A DNA stretch of 64,000 bases from an uncultured Clostridia bacterium (GTDB lineage Bacteria; Bacillota; Clostridia; Oscillospirales; Ruminococcaceae): contig CANQVG010000001.1 of assembly GCA_947627235.1 (NCBI GenBank), forward strand, positions 62,001 to 126,000, written 5' to 3'. This document shows, one piece after another, positions 53,537 to 62,596 of this stretch. Every line of letters starts with the position of its first letter. The stretch's first letter is position 1. A program made the position numbers and the translations under genes. The notes below the pieces were generated by a model. It worked only from the letters and a program-made list of their open reading frames with translations, did not search any database and was not told the DNA's origin.

Positions 53537-54616
53537 ATGGAATATATAAAAAGAATGGTTGTATGCCTGATATGTCTTGCGGCTATTGCAACCGTTATCT
53601 GTATAAATATAAGAGCCGACGATGTTGTGACCAACGCCAAGGGCGCCGTACTTATGGAGCCTGAGAGCGGAAAAATTCTTCATTCGAAGAATATGGACGC
53701 TAAACTTCAGATGGCGAGTACAACAAAGATAATGACCGCGATTCTTACTATCGAGTCCGGGAATATAGACGAGCCTTTTACTGTTGACAGCGAGGCTATA
53801 AAGGTAGAAGGTTCTTCTATGGGGCTTTTGGAGGGCGACACCGTTACAAAGCGGACGCTCTGCTACGGTATGCTTTTGCCGAGCGGAAACGACGCCGCCA
53901 ATGCAGCGGCTGTAGCCGTGGCGGGGAGCGTTGACAGGTTTGTTGAGATGATGAACCGAAAGGCTAAGGAGCTTGAACTCAATTCCACAAGCTTTGTTAC
54001 GCCGTCGGGTCTTGACGACTTCACAGACGGTCACTATTCCACGGCGCTCGATATGGCAAAGCTTGCGGCATATGCCCTTAAAAACGATGTCTTTCGCGAG
54101 ATTTGCTCTACAAAGAGCATAAGTCTTGACCTTGGCGGCAGAAGTATCTGGCTGTCAAACACAAATAAGCTTCTCGGCAGCTGCGACGGTGTTTTTGGAG
54201 TGAAGACCGGTTTTACCGATAAGGCAGGCAGATGCCTTATAACTGCCTGTGAACGCGACGGAATAAGTCTGATATGCGTGACCCTTGGCGATTCAACTGA
54301 CTGGATTGACCACACCAATCTCTACGAATACGGTTTTTCTGTGATTGAGCGTCTGAGCCTTGGCGGCGACAGCTATAAAGTTCCGGCGGTTGGCGGCTGC
54401 GAGAACGTCGTTGAACTCAAAAGCGAGGAAATATGCCTTACCATTGATAAGGGAAGCGGCGAAAAGGTTGAGAAAACGGTTATTTTACCGCAGTTTATAT
54501 ATGCGCCGTCGGAGCAAGGGAGCGTTTTCGGTCAGGTCATATACTATCTTGACGGCGGAGTTGTAGCTGTTTCGGAGTTAAGACTTGCGGAGGATTTGAA
54601 TATAAAAACAGAGTGA
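53537..54616 (+). CDS. D-alanyl-D-alanine carboxypeptidase (DacF/PBP5 type)
   Basis: A 359-residue class C low-molecular-weight PBP that trims the terminal D-Ala from peptidoglycan peptides. N-terminal membrane segment or signal (about 5-25), then SxxK in MASTTKIMTA, SGN in LPSGNDAANAAAVA and KTG in GVKTGFTDKAGR, followed by a beta-rich C-terminal domain and a C-terminal end that could anchor it. GGAGG at 53525-53529 decides ATG 53537. Placing dacF with scpAB-ytfJ-rluB is common in Clostridia. Confidence 0.93.
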   Translation: MEYIKRMVVCLICLAAIATVICINIRADDVVTNAKGAVLMEPESGKILHSKNMDAKLQMASTTKIMTAILTIESGNIDEPFTVDSEAIKVEGSSMGLLEGDTVTKRTLCYGMLLPSGNDAANAAAVAVAGSVDRFVEMMNRKAKELELNSTSFVTPSGLDDFTDGHYSTALDMAKLAAYALKNDVFREICSTKSISLDLGGRSIWLSNTNKLLGSCDGVFGVKTGFTDKAGRCLITACERDGISLICVTLGDSTDWIDHTNLYEYGFSVIERLSLGGDSYKVPAVGGCENVVELKSEEICLTIDKGSGEKVEKTVILPQFIYAPSEQGSVFGQVIYYLDGGVVAVSELRLAEDLNIKTE

Positions 54617-54635
54617 CGCAATCGAAAGGACAGAA

Positions 54636-55400
54636 ATGGAATCGAGAATCCAGAAAATCATCAGTGAAAGCGGGTATTGTTCCCGCAGAAAAGCAGAGGA
54701 ACTCATTGCGGCGGGAAGAGTTAAGGTAAACGGCCGTCCTTGCAGACTCGGAGACAAAGCTGATATTTCGAGCGATATAATCAGCATTGACGGCGAAAAT
54801 ATCTATACACCCGTTAGGCGCGAGCTTGTCTACTATATGCTCAACAAGCCGCGCGGATACGTTACAACGGCTTCCGACGAGCTTGAACGCCGCTGTGTTA
54901 TGGACCTTGTTAAGGACATTCCAGAGCGCGTGTTTCCTGTGGGAAGACTCGACCGCAATTCCGAGGGTCTCTTATTGCTTACAAACGACGGCGATTTTGC
55001 CAATAAAATTATGCACCCGAGCGGACACATATCGAAAGCGTACCGCGTGACGGTGAGACCTGATATCACCGAGGAGCAGCTCAACGCGCTTGTCGGCGGT
55101 GTGGTGATAGACGGCGCAAAAACCCTTCCTGCCTCGGTGACTGTTGTCACAAAAGAGGATGGCAGGGTTGTGCTGCTGATTACAATAAGAGAGGGCAGAA
55201 ACCGTCAGATCAGAAAGATGTGCGAGGCTGTGGGTCTTGAGGTCGCAAGGCTCAAAAGGATTTCGATAGGTCCGCTGCGGCTCGGTATGCTGAAGCCCGG
55301 CGAATACAGAGAGCTTACATCCTCGGAACTTAGCTCAATAAGAAGCTGTATAAGAAAAGAGGAGAACAGAAGTGCTTCAAATTCTCAAAAAAGAAGGTAA
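54636..55400 (+). CDS. rluB: RluB-type 23S rRNA pseudouridine synthase
   Basis: A 254-residue RsuA/RluB-family pseudouridine synthase. An N-terminal S4 RNA-binding domain (about 1-60; SRRKAEELIAAGRVKVNG) precedes the catalytic domain with GRLDRNSEGLLLLTNDG (catalytic Asp about 107). The C-terminus EGRNRQIRKMCEA is typical. The substrate is 23S rRNA helix 90-92 uridine by family analogy. The ribosome binding site GAAAGGA precedes the ATG. Confidence 0.93.
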   Translation: MESRIQKIISESGYCSRRKAEELIAAGRVKVNGRPCRLGDKADISSDIISIDGENIYTPVRRELVYYMLNKPRGYVTTASDELERRCVMDLVKDIPERVFPVGRLDRNSEGLLLLTNDGDFANKIMHPSGHISKAYRVTVRPDITEEQLNALVGGVVIDGAKTLPASVTVVTKEDGRVVLLITIREGRNRQIRKMCEAVGLEVARLKRISIGPLRLGMLKPGEYRELTSSELSSIRSCIRKEENRSASNSQKRR

Positions 55401-55746
55401 TGACGGCTATGAGGAGCTTCTTAGCGAGTTAAACCTCACTGACAAACCCGATATAAAAATATCCGAAGCGGTGGATGACGGCGAAGTCGGCGGCTTCGGC
55501 ATTTATGAGATGGCATCCGACGTTGTTACGGTATATAAGATTTCCTATGGCGGCGATCTTATGCTCGGCGACGGTATCATAAGAAGCATACTTTTTTTGG
55601 CTGCCCTAAAGGGAATAGAAAGGGCTGAGTTTGAAAACGGAAGCGATGAACTTCCGAGAAGGCTCCGTATGATAAACGACGGAAACGTTTTGGAACCGAT
55701 ATCTGAGGTGTTCGGCGGCTGCGAGGAGTGCAGGGATAAAGCCTGA
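55372..55746 (+). CDS. Unrecognised small protein, weak GNAT-like features
   Basis: A 124-residue protein from GTG 55372 (AGGAGA precedes it) overlapping rluB by 29 bases. The segment GGFGIYEMASDVVTVYKI followed by LGDGIIRSILFLAALKG is arranged like the beta strands and acetyl-CoA loop of a reduced GNAT acetyltransferase, but the loop lacks the usual RGxG/A. The C-terminus carries a CEEC motif. No firm function; the fold idea is inference. Confidence 0.6.
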   Translation: MLQILKKEGNDGYEELLSELNLTDKPDIKISEAVDDGEVGGFGIYEMASDVVTVYKISYGGDLMLGDGIIRSILFLAALKGIERAEFENGSDELPRRLRMINDGNVLEPISEVFGGCEECRDKA

Positions 55747-55768
55747 ATACGCAGGTAAAAATAAAGTG

Positions 55769-55793
55769 AAAAAATCATACTAATTGATTTTTT
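55769..55793 (+). terminator. AT-rich hairpin before pncB
   Basis: AAAAAATCA (55769-55777) and TGATTTTTT (55785-55793) form a 9-bp stem ending in T residues, just past the small-protein gene. It is weaker than a GC-rich terminator but well placed. Confidence 0.45.
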
Positions 55794-55822
55794 ACAGTCT
55801 TTGATTATTAGGAGTGAAAAGC

Positions 55823-57274
55823 ATGTATAAATCCGATGAAAACTACACTATGCTCTGCGACTTTTACGAGTTGACAATGGGCAACGGCTTCTTTGAAAAG
55901 GGATACAAGGACAAAATATGCTACTTTGACGTTTTTTACCGAAATGTTCCGGACAACGGCGGCTTTGCAATTGCTTGCGGTCTTGAGCAGGTGATAGACT
56001 ATATCAAAAACCTCCGCTTCACCTCGGAAGATATTACATATCTTCGTTCAAAAGGTATTTTTTCCGAAGACTTTTTGGAGTATCTTCGCGACTTTAAATT
56101 CAGCGGGGACATCTGGGCTGTTCCTGAGGGAACCGTCGTATTTCCGAATGAACCTATGCTGACCGTCCGTGCGCCGTCAGTACAGGCGCAGCTAATCGAG
56201 ACTTTTGTCTTGCTGACTCTTAATCACCAGTCGCTTATAGCAACCAAGGCCAACCGCATATTCAGGGCTGCCAACGGAAGAGCCGTCAGCGAGTTCGGTT
56301 CACGGCGGGCGCACGGTCCAGATGCTGCCGTGCTGGGCGCGAGAGCTGCATATATCGGTGGCTGTGCCGCAACCGCCTGCACTCTCACCGATGAAGAATT
56401 CGGAGTTCCGGCAACCGGAACAATGGCACATTCTTGGGTTCAGATGTTTGACTCTGAATATGAAGCTTTCAAGGCTTACTGTGAAGTTTATCCAAACTCC
56501 GCGACTCTTTTGGTCGACACCTACAATGTACTTAAAAGCGGCGTTCCAAATGCAATAAAAGTTTTCGACGAGGTTCTCAAGCCAAGGGGCTTCCGTCCTG
56601 TAGGCATACGTCTTGACTCCGGAGACATAACATATCTTTCCATAAAGGCCCGTGAAATGCTTGATAAGGCAGGCTATCCGGACTGCAAGATTGTCGCTTC
56701 AAACTCGCTTGACGAATATCTGATCAGGGATATGCTTTTGCAGGGCGCAAAGGTTGACCTTTACGGCGTCGGAGAGAGACTGATAACTTCAAAATCATCA
56801 GCGGTTTTTGACGGCGTTTATAAGCTTGTTGCCGTTGAAAACGAGGACGGAAGCATAACCCCGAAAATCAAGATTTCGGAAAACGTCGCAAAAATCACAA
56901 ATCCCTGCTTTAAAAAGGTTTACAGACTTTATGACAATTCAAGATTTGTAGCCGTGGCTGACCTTATATGCCTGCATGACGAAACCGTAGACCAGTCTGC
57001 ACCGCTTGAAATCTTCGACCCGGATTATACTTGGAAGCGTCAGACAATAGAAAACTTTACCGCCCGTGAGCTTCTGATACCCATATTCAAAAATGGCGAG
57101 TGCGTATATGAGTCTCCGTCGCTCAAAGAAATCAGAGAGCACTGCGCGCGGGAAGTAAGCACTATGTGGGAGTCAGTTACGAGGTTTGAAAACCCGCACA
57201 CCTATTATGTTGACCTTTCACAAAAGCTTTGGGATATAAAGCACAAGCTTCTTTCGGAAAAGGCTTTTCACTGA
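55823..57274 (+). CDS. pncB: Nicotinate phosphoribosyltransferase
   Basis: Converts nicotinate and PRPP to nicotinate mononucleotide, the step before NadD. The 483-residue protein is of the long Firmicutes type. Landmarks: MLCDFYELTMGNGFF near the start, EFGSRRAHGPDAA (about 155), GTMAHSWVQMF, LLVDTYNVLKSG and GIRLDSGD. ATG 55823 follows AGGAG by eight bases; GTG 55814 is part of the ribosome binding site. Confidence 0.96.
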   Translation: MYKSDENYTMLCDFYELTMGNGFFEKGYKDKICYFDVFYRNVPDNGGFAIACGLEQVIDYIKNLRFTSEDITYLRSKGIFSEDFLEYLRDFKFSGDIWAVPEGTVVFPNEPMLTVRAPSVQAQLIETFVLLTLNHQSLIATKANRIFRAANGRAVSEFGSRRAHGPDAAVLGARAAYIGGCAATACTLTDEEFGVPATGTMAHSWVQMFDSEYEAFKAYCEVYPNSATLLVDTYNVLKSGVPNAIKVFDEVLKPRGFRPVGIRLDSGDITYLSIKAREMLDKAGYPDCKIVASNSLDEYLIRDMLLQGAKVDLYGVGERLITSKSSAVFDGVYKLVAVENEDGSITPKIKISENVAKITNPCFKKVYRLYDNSRFVAVADLICLHDETVDQSAPLEIFDPDYTWKRQTIENFTARELLIPIFKNGECVYESPSLKEIREHCAREVSTMWESVTRFENPHTYYVDLSQKLWDIKHKLLSEKAFH

Positions 57275-57302
57275 ATTTAATCAAATCTTAATCTTTTAAA
57301 TA

Positions 57303-57331
57303 TTGAATCTTAATATTTTATATTGTATAAT
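57303..57331 (+). promoter_or_regulatory. Promoter for two membrane-protein genes
   Basis: TTGAAT (57303-57308), 17 bases, TATAAT (57326-57331), 23 bases before the ATG at 57355. Confidence 0.82.
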
Positions 57332-57354
57332 CACCGTCGGGCAGGGACAAAAGG

Positions 57355-57882
57355 ATGAAAAAATTAAGCTTTCAGATAGCTTTCGGCGGAATTTCCGCCG
57401 CACTGTGCATAATAATGATGTTTTCGGTAGGACTTTTTCCGATACTTGTCTACGTCTTTCCGATGCTCTCAAGCCTGCTCATCTTCGCGGTCAACTACGA
57501 GTGCGGGGTAAAAACCGCAGCGGCATCGTATATCAGCGTGTCGCTGCTTTCGCTGATACTCTCGCCGGACAAGGAGTCGGCGCTGCTGTTTCTGTTTTTC
57601 TTCGGCTGTTATCCGATACTGAGCGGATATATCGACCAACTGAAAAGCGGAGCGGTGAGATGGCTTGTAAGATTTGCGTTTTTCAACGCGGCTGTCGCGC
57701 TGAGCTATTTTCTGCTCGCAAAGCTGTTTGTGGCTGTGGAGCTTGACGAATTCGGAAAATACACAGTTCCGGTATTTCTTGTCCTTGCAAACCTTATATT
57801 TGTTTTGTACGACAGAATGTTGCGCTCTATAGAGGTCATATATGTCCGCAAAATAAGAAAAAAGCTGTTTAAAAGAAAGTAA
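57355..57882 (+). CDS. Unrecognised polytopic membrane protein
   Basis: A 175-residue hydrophobic protein with about five transmembrane helices and a basic C-terminal tail. The opening AFGGISAALCIIMMFSVGLFP is like that of some ECF-transporter S-component or DUF-type membrane proteins, but no known signature is clear. It is followed after 14 bases by the TVP38-like gene, which suggests cotranscription. Confidence 0.65.
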   Translation: MKKLSFQIAFGGISAALCIIMMFSVGLFPILVYVFPMLSSLLIFAVNYECGVKTAAASYISVSLLSLILSPDKESALLFLFFFGCYPILSGYIDQLKSGAVRWLVRFAFFNAAVALSYFLLAKLFVAVELDEFGKYTVPVFLVLANLIFVLYDRMLRSIEVIYVRKIRKKLFKRK

Positions 57883-57896
57883 TATCAGGTGATGTA

Positions 57897-58610
57897 ATGA
57901 ATCAAAAGCAGAAAAAAGCCGTCAGAATAGGCTCTGTTGTGATTTTTTTCGCGGTTATGATTATTCTTACCTTCGTCTGCTGGCCTGTGGTCAAGCTGAT
58001 ACAAAGCGACGAGGGCAGGCTTATTCTCAAGGATTTTGTATCTGATAATCTTTTGCTCGGCGCTGTGATGTTTTTGGCGCTTCAGATTTTGCAAATTGTC
58101 GTGGCGCTGATACCCGGGGCGGTAGTTCAGGTGCTCGGAGGAGTGCTTTTCGGCGGTTTCTGGGGAACCGTACTCTGCGTTTTGGGGACATTTTTGGGAG
58201 AAGCCATAGTCTTTTATGTTGTTCGGCGTTTCGGAAAGCCGCTTGTTGAGGCGATAATAGACGTCAAGAACATACGCAGACTAAGCTTTTTGCAGGACAC
58301 AAAAAAATGTGAGCTCGCTGTTTTTATTTTATTTTTGATACCGGTGATGCCCAAAGACGCTCTGACATATATAGCCCCGCTCACGAGAATTAAGCCGTCT
58401 TCGTTTTTCCTGCTCTCGATGCTCGCGCGTTCTCCGTGGCTTGTTGTTTCTAACGTTTTCGGTTCAAGCCTCCAAAGCGGAAACATATTCATTATGGTGC
58501 TTATGTTCATAATTGTCGCGATAGGCGGCGTTGTCGGAATACTTTATAAGGACAAAATCATCGACGCCTTCCGCTCAGCGAGAAAATCTCATTCAAATGA
58601 GAAAATATGA
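57897..58610 (+). CDS. TVP38/TMEM64 (VTT-domain) membrane protein
   Basis: A 237-residue protein with about six transmembrane helices and the VTT/DedA-like core: ALIPGAVVQVLGGVLFGGFWG (here read as LIPGAVVQVLGGVLFGG) and FLGEAIVFYVVRRFGK, then PVMPKDALTYIAPLTRI. Members act in lipid and polyisoprenoid transport or membrane homeostasis. The ATG follows AGGTGATGTA. A terminator lies just beyond the stop. Confidence 0.88.
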   Translation: MNQKQKKAVRIGSVVIFFAVMIILTFVCWPVVKLIQSDEGRLILKDFVSDNLLLGAVMFLALQILQIVVALIPGAVVQVLGGVLFGGFWGTVLCVLGTFLGEAIVFYVVRRFGKPLVEAIIDVKNIRRLSFLQDTKKCELAVFILFLIPVMPKDALTYIAPLTRIKPSSFFLLSMLARSPWLVVSNVFGSSLQSGNIFIMVLMFIIVAIGGVVGILYKDKIIDAFRSARKSHSNEKI

Positions 58611-58614
58611 TTAC

Positions 58615-58640
58615 AAGGCAGACCTTTAAGGTCTGCTTTT
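58615..58640 (+). terminator. Terminator after the TVP38-like gene
   Basis: AAGGCAGACC (58615-58624), loop TTTAA, GGTCTGC (58630-58636), then TTTT; 5 bases beyond the stop codon. Confidence 0.85.
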
Positions 58641-58693
58641 ATCTTGCAGAATGACCTTTTTGCTTGCGGGAAGTTTGTTATTTTAAAAAAATG

Positions 58694-58722
58694 TGGAAAA
58701 GCATCGTCTTGGGTGATATAAT
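58694..58722 (+). promoter_or_regulatory. Probable promoter for the GH115 gene
   Basis: TGGAAA (58694-58699), 17 bases, TATAAT (58717-58722), 40 bases before the ATG. The -10 is consensus; the -35 is weak, suggesting activator dependence. Confidence 0.65.
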
Positions 58723-58761
58723 GTTCAATATACCTGCGAAAATTATGAACGGAGTGAAATT

Positions 58762-61725
58762 ATGAGCAGCTTTAAACTTTATAAAAACGGCGTTCTTTGT
58801 GATATTCTTATTGAGGAAAATGCCTTTGACGGCGTGAAGCTCGTTGCAAACGCACACGCGGAAGACATTGAGCTTGTTTGCGGCAAAAAGCCTAAAATCA
58901 GAGCGTCGCTATCCGATGTAGGGTCGGGAAGCGTAATCATTGCCGGAACCGTCGGGAAGAGCGACATAATCAACCGCCTTGCTTCCGAGGGGAAAATCAG
59001 CCTTGAAAACGTTACCGGCAAGAGAGAGGTCTATACTTTGGCGCATGTCGAAGCTCCATTTGCGGAGTATCCCGAAATCAAAGAGGCGCTCGTCGTTGCG
59101 GGAAGCGATAAGCGCGGCACAATCTACGGCATTTTCGATATCTCTGAGAGGATAGGTGTTTCTCCGCTCGTATACTGGGGCGACGTTATCCCTCGCAGAA
59201 AAGACTGCGTAGAATTGGATCTTGTCTGCGGATTCACCTCAAAGGAACCCTCTGTGCGTTACCGCGGATTGTTTATCAACGACGACTGGCCGGCGTTCGG
59301 CGGGTGGTGCCATAAGCGCTTCGGCGGATACAACGCAAAGGCATATGACCCAGTGTTTCAGCTTATTCTCAGGCTTAAGGGCAACTATATGTGGCCCGCT
59401 ATGTGGACCGGCATATTCTCGGAGGAAGGACCCGGACTTGTCAACGCCGAGCTTGCAGACAAATACGGAATTGTAATAGGCGCATCTCACCACGAGCCGA
59501 TGTGCAGGGCAGGAGCCGAATGGCAGAAGATTTATAAACAGTACGGAAACGACAACACTTGGAGCTTTATCTCCAACAAAGACGCAATTACCGAATTTTG
59601 GCGGGACGGTATAAGGCGCAACAAGGACTTTGAGAACGTCATCACAATCGGTATGCGCGGGGAAAATGACTCGCTGCTGCTCGGCAAAAATGCCACCCTT
59701 GAAGACAATATCAATGTATTGAGAAACGTCATAAACACACAGAACGGTCTTTTGCAGGAAGTCATCAATCCAGACCTGAAAAAAATCCCGCGTATGCTCG
59801 CACTTTATTATGAGGTTGAGGACTTTTATCACGGAGATAAGACGGCAAAGGGTCTTAAAAACTGGGAGGCTCTTGACGACGTAATACTTATGCTCTGTGA
59901 CGATACCTTCGCAAACCTCAGGTTCCTGCCCGACGAAACCGACCGTGACCACAAGGGCGGATTCGGTATGTATTATCACTACGACTATCATGGCGCTTCG
60001 ATATCCTACGAATGGATGAACGTCAACCGTCTCTCAAAGACTTGGGAGCAGATGACTATGGCATATGACTACAATATCAGAGAACTATGGATAGTCAACC
60101 TTGGCGATATCAAGGGACTCGAGTATCCTCTCTGCTATTTTATGTCTCTCGCGTATGACTTCGAGAAATACGGCACAAACGCTGTAAACAGCGTGGAAGC
60201 GTTTGTGAAGAACTGGGTGAAGCAGCAGTACGGCGACTGGCTTACCGATGAGCAGCTTGAAGACGTCTACACCGTTCTCAACGGCTACACAAAGTACAAC
60301 AACGCGCGCACGCCCGAGTCGATGAATCAGAATATCTATGCTCCAATAAACTTCCGTGAGGGAGAAAGAGTGTACACCGAGTGTCAGCACCTCATCAACA
60401 TTGCCGAGTCGCTCTATAAAAACGCTCCCGAACCTATAAAACCGTCGATATTCTACGAGGTGTACTATCCTGCAGTCGCTTCGCTCAACTTCATACTTAT
60501 GTCAATAGAAGCAGGTCTGAACAATTTCTACGCCTCTCACGGCAGCCTTGCCGCAAACAGGTATCTCGACTGTGTGAAGAAGCGAGTAAAGCGCGATGAG
60601 GAGCTTCAGCACGAGTTTGACACTCTGCTTGACGGAAAGTGGGTACATATGGCGGACTCCGCGCATCACGGTTTCAGGAGCTGGAACAACGAGGACTGGA
60701 GATATCCTTCCGTCAGTGAGGTTGTGCCGGTTCCGTCGGTGAAATCATATGTTTCCTTTGCCGGAAGCGAGAGGTACACTATAGGTACCTACTGGGCAGG
60801 AAATCCCCTTGAAAACCGTGAATTTATGCGGCCCGATACCGAGCGTATCACCATAAACATCGAATCGGGCAGTTCAGCCGAGATGCACTATGAAATAGAA
60901 TGTGAAAAGCCTTGGCTTGTATTTGAAAGGACGAGCGGAGTCGTGACGCCCGAGGACGGCATATCGAGTGTTGATATTAAGATTGATCGCTCAAAGCTTG
61001 AAAGCGCAGTTGACAGCGCAGATATCAATGTTCTTTGCGTCTTCAAGACCGATAATATGAATGAGCGTGACGACGAGGAGATGTATGATAAGCCCATCGG
61101 CAGAACCTACTCGAGGCTCAAGGTATACGCCGGAGGCGAATATAACTATCCGCCTATGACTTATGTCGATACAGAGGGCTTTGTTTCTATGGAGGCAAGC
61201 AAATTCAGCGACAGCCACGTCACTGAAAACGCCGCTTGGGTCGGAATCGGCCACCTTTCGAGACTTGACACTCCCGCGATGAAAGTTTTGCCCTCGGCGG
61301 AGGCATATCTCAGCAACGATGAGGATAAATACATCACCGATGATGTACCCTATATAGAGTACAGCTTTGTCACCGAAAATGAGGGAAGTTATGAACTTGC
61401 AATGTACTTCTCGACACGTAACCCCGTTTCGGTAAAATCTAAACTGAGAGTAGGCTTATCGGTAAACGGCGGCGAGCGCGAAATAGTTTATACCGCGCCG
61501 GCAGGCTATAAGCCCGGTATGCACGGCAGCAGAGACTGGGGCAGAGAGGTTCTTGAAAGAGTGCGTGTCAAGAAGACCGACATAACGGTTGTAAAGGGTA
61601 TGAATAAAATCAGAATCTACGGGGGCGACCCGAATATAATCCTTGAAAAGCTCGTAGCATACCCCAAGGGTCACGAACCCGCGAAAACATATCTCGGTGC
61701 GCCGGAAAGCTATTACGTAAAGTAA
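58762..61725 (+). CDS. Glycoside hydrolase family 115 protein
   Basis: A 987-residue GH115-like protein, the family of xylan alpha-1,2-glucuronidases that remove (methyl)glucuronic acid side chains. Family-like blocks are GLFINDDWPAF (about 170), LKGNYMWPAMW (about 205), GASHHEPM (about 240), GMRGENDS and the central YHYDYHGASISYEW. The N-terminal domain (about 1-160) and the beta-rich C-terminal domain are present. No signal peptide is visible, so it would act in the cytoplasm on imported oligosaccharides. No transporter or other glycosidase is adjacent. GGAGTG precedes ATG 58762. Confidence 0.88.
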   Translation: MSSFKLYKNGVLCDILIEENAFDGVKLVANAHAEDIELVCGKKPKIRASLSDVGSGSVIIAGTVGKSDIINRLASEGKISLENVTGKREVYTLAHVEAPFAEYPEIKEALVVAGSDKRGTIYGIFDISERIGVSPLVYWGDVIPRRKDCVELDLVCGFTSKEPSVRYRGLFINDDWPAFGGWCHKRFGGYNAKAYDPVFQLILRLKGNYMWPAMWTGIFSEEGPGLVNAELADKYGIVIGASHHEPMCRAGAEWQKIYKQYGNDNTWSFISNKDAITEFWRDGIRRNKDFENVITIGMRGENDSLLLGKNATLEDNINVLRNVINTQNGLLQEVINPDLKKIPRMLALYYEVEDFYHGDKTAKGLKNWEALDDVILMLCDDTFANLRFLPDETDRDHKGGFGMYYHYDYHGASISYEWMNVNRLSKTWEQMTMAYDYNIRELWIVNLGDIKGLEYPLCYFMSLAYDFEKYGTNAVNSVEAFVKNWVKQQYGDWLTDEQLEDVYTVLNGYTKYNNARTPESMNQNIYAPINFREGERVYTECQHLINIAESLYKNAPEPIKPSIFYEVYYPAVASLNFILMSIEAGLNNFYASHGSLAANRYLDCVKKRVKRDEELQHEFDTLLDGKWVHMADSAHHGFRSWNNEDWRYPSVSEVVPVPSVKSYVSFAGSERYTIGTYWAGNPLENREFMRPDTERITINIESGSSAEMHYEIECEKPWLVFERTSGVVTPEDGISSVDIKIDRSKLESAVDSADINVLCVFKTDNMNERDDEEMYDKPIGRTYSRLKVYAGGEYNYPPMTYVDTEGFVSMEASKFSDSHVTENAAWVGIGHLSRLDTPAMKVLPSAEAYLSNDEDKYITDDVPYIEYSFVTENEGSYELAMYFSTRNPVSVKSKLRVGLSVNGGEREIVYTAPAGYKPGMHGSRDWGREVLERVRVKKTDITVVKGMNKIRIYGGDPNIILEKLVAYPKGHEPAKTYLGAPESYYVK

Positions 61726-61751
61726 TATAGCTTTACAGACTCGCTGAAAAA

Positions 61752-62501
61752 ATGACTGATTATCAGCGCTTTGAAGAGCTCACTTCAAAGTCAATAGAGG
61801 AACTTCACGAGGATAACGGCGTGGGGACGCTTTCTGAAAAGTATCTCCACGTCTTCCTCAAGAATTATTTTGAGCCTGATAAATCCTGCCACGAAGTAAA
61901 GGTGGGACGCTTTACAGCGGATATTTGCCGCGACAATCATATCACTGAGATTCAGACCCGAAACCTCAATGCCTTGCGTGAAAAACTGGAGTATTATATG
62001 CTCGAAGGATACGACGTAACGGTCGTTCACCCTATACCGCGTATACGGAAGATGCTTCATATTGACCCTGAAACCGGAGCTGTTATAAAAACTTACCGCT
62101 ATCCGCGTAAGGGCAGTTTTTACAGCGCAATTCCCGAACTGTACAAAATAAAGTATTTTCTTGATTGGGACAAGCTTACTGTGCGTTTGATGCTCTTTGA
62201 CGTTGAGGAATACAGGGAAATAAAGACCGGCAGCAGACGAAGAAAGTCTGAGCGTCTTGAACGGATACCGTTTGCGATAGGGGAGTCGGTGATACTCGAT
62301 AATTCCGCAGATTACCTCGTTTTCATACCCGAGGGACTCCCAAAGGAGTTTACCTCAAAGGACTATGCGGAGTGTGCAAAGGTCTCGCGGGAAATTGCCA
62401 ACGCTGCGCTGAATATTCTCAGCTACCTGAAAACAGTTGAGCGCGTCGCAAAGGACGGCAGGTACTACGTCTACAGGCTGAATAAATATTTTGAAGTATA
62501 A
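61752..62501 (+). CDS. PD-(D/E)XK-like and winged-helix protein
   Basis: A 249-residue protein. Residues about 20-70 show a nuclease-superfamily-like layout: a helix containing SEKYLHVFLKNYF (with Glu-29), VGRFTADICR (Asp-57) and HITEIQTRNL (Glu-66, Gln-68, an ExQ variant of ExK). The C-terminal 55 residues (FTSKDYAECAKVSREIANAALNIL) look like a winged helix. It could be a nuclease or an inactive DNA/RNA binder. Related proteins of unknown function occur in Clostridia, as far as I recall. It ends in a terminator hairpin overlapping its stop. Confidence 0.7.
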   Translation: MTDYQRFEELTSKSIEELHEDNGVGTLSEKYLHVFLKNYFEPDKSCHEVKVGRFTADICRDNHITEIQTRNLNALREKLEYYMLEGYDVTVVHPIPRIRKMLHIDPETGAVIKTYRYPRKGSFYSAIPELYKIKYFLDWDKLTVRLMLFDVEEYREIKTGSRRRKSERLERIPFAIGESVILDNSADYLVFIPEGLPKEFTSKDYAECAKVSREIANAALNILSYLKTVERVAKDGRYYVYRLNKYFEV

Positions 62502-62528
62502 ACGGCGGATGTCCCCGCCGTTTTTTTG
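62501..62528 (+). terminator. Terminator between the nuclease-like and sigma genes
   Basis: AACGGCGG (62501-62508), loop ATGTCC, CCGCCGTT (62515-62522), followed by T residues (62521-62527). The T tract runs straight into the -35 element of the next promoter. Confidence 0.9.
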
Positions 62529-62553
62529 AAACTTTTTTATCGGGTTGCGCGTC
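62527..62553 (+). promoter_or_regulatory. ECF-type promoter of the sigma factor gene
   Basis: TGAAAC (62527-62532), 17 bases, CGTC (62550-62553), followed by TAAC. This is the classic form of ECF sigma promoters (GAAC-type -35, CGTC -10) and differs from all sigma-A promoters in the window. It lies 44 bases before the GTG start, implying autoregulation. Confidence 0.75.
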
Positions 62554-62596
62554 TAACTGTCGTAACGTTACAAAAAACAAAAAGAGGTGAATCAAC

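Noticed and set aside
57303-57746. An alternative 147-codon plus-strand frame overlapping the membrane protein gene.
   Set aside because: It starts within the promoter region and gives a Arg/Cys-rich nonsense-like protein, while the frame from 57355 encodes clear transmembrane helices.
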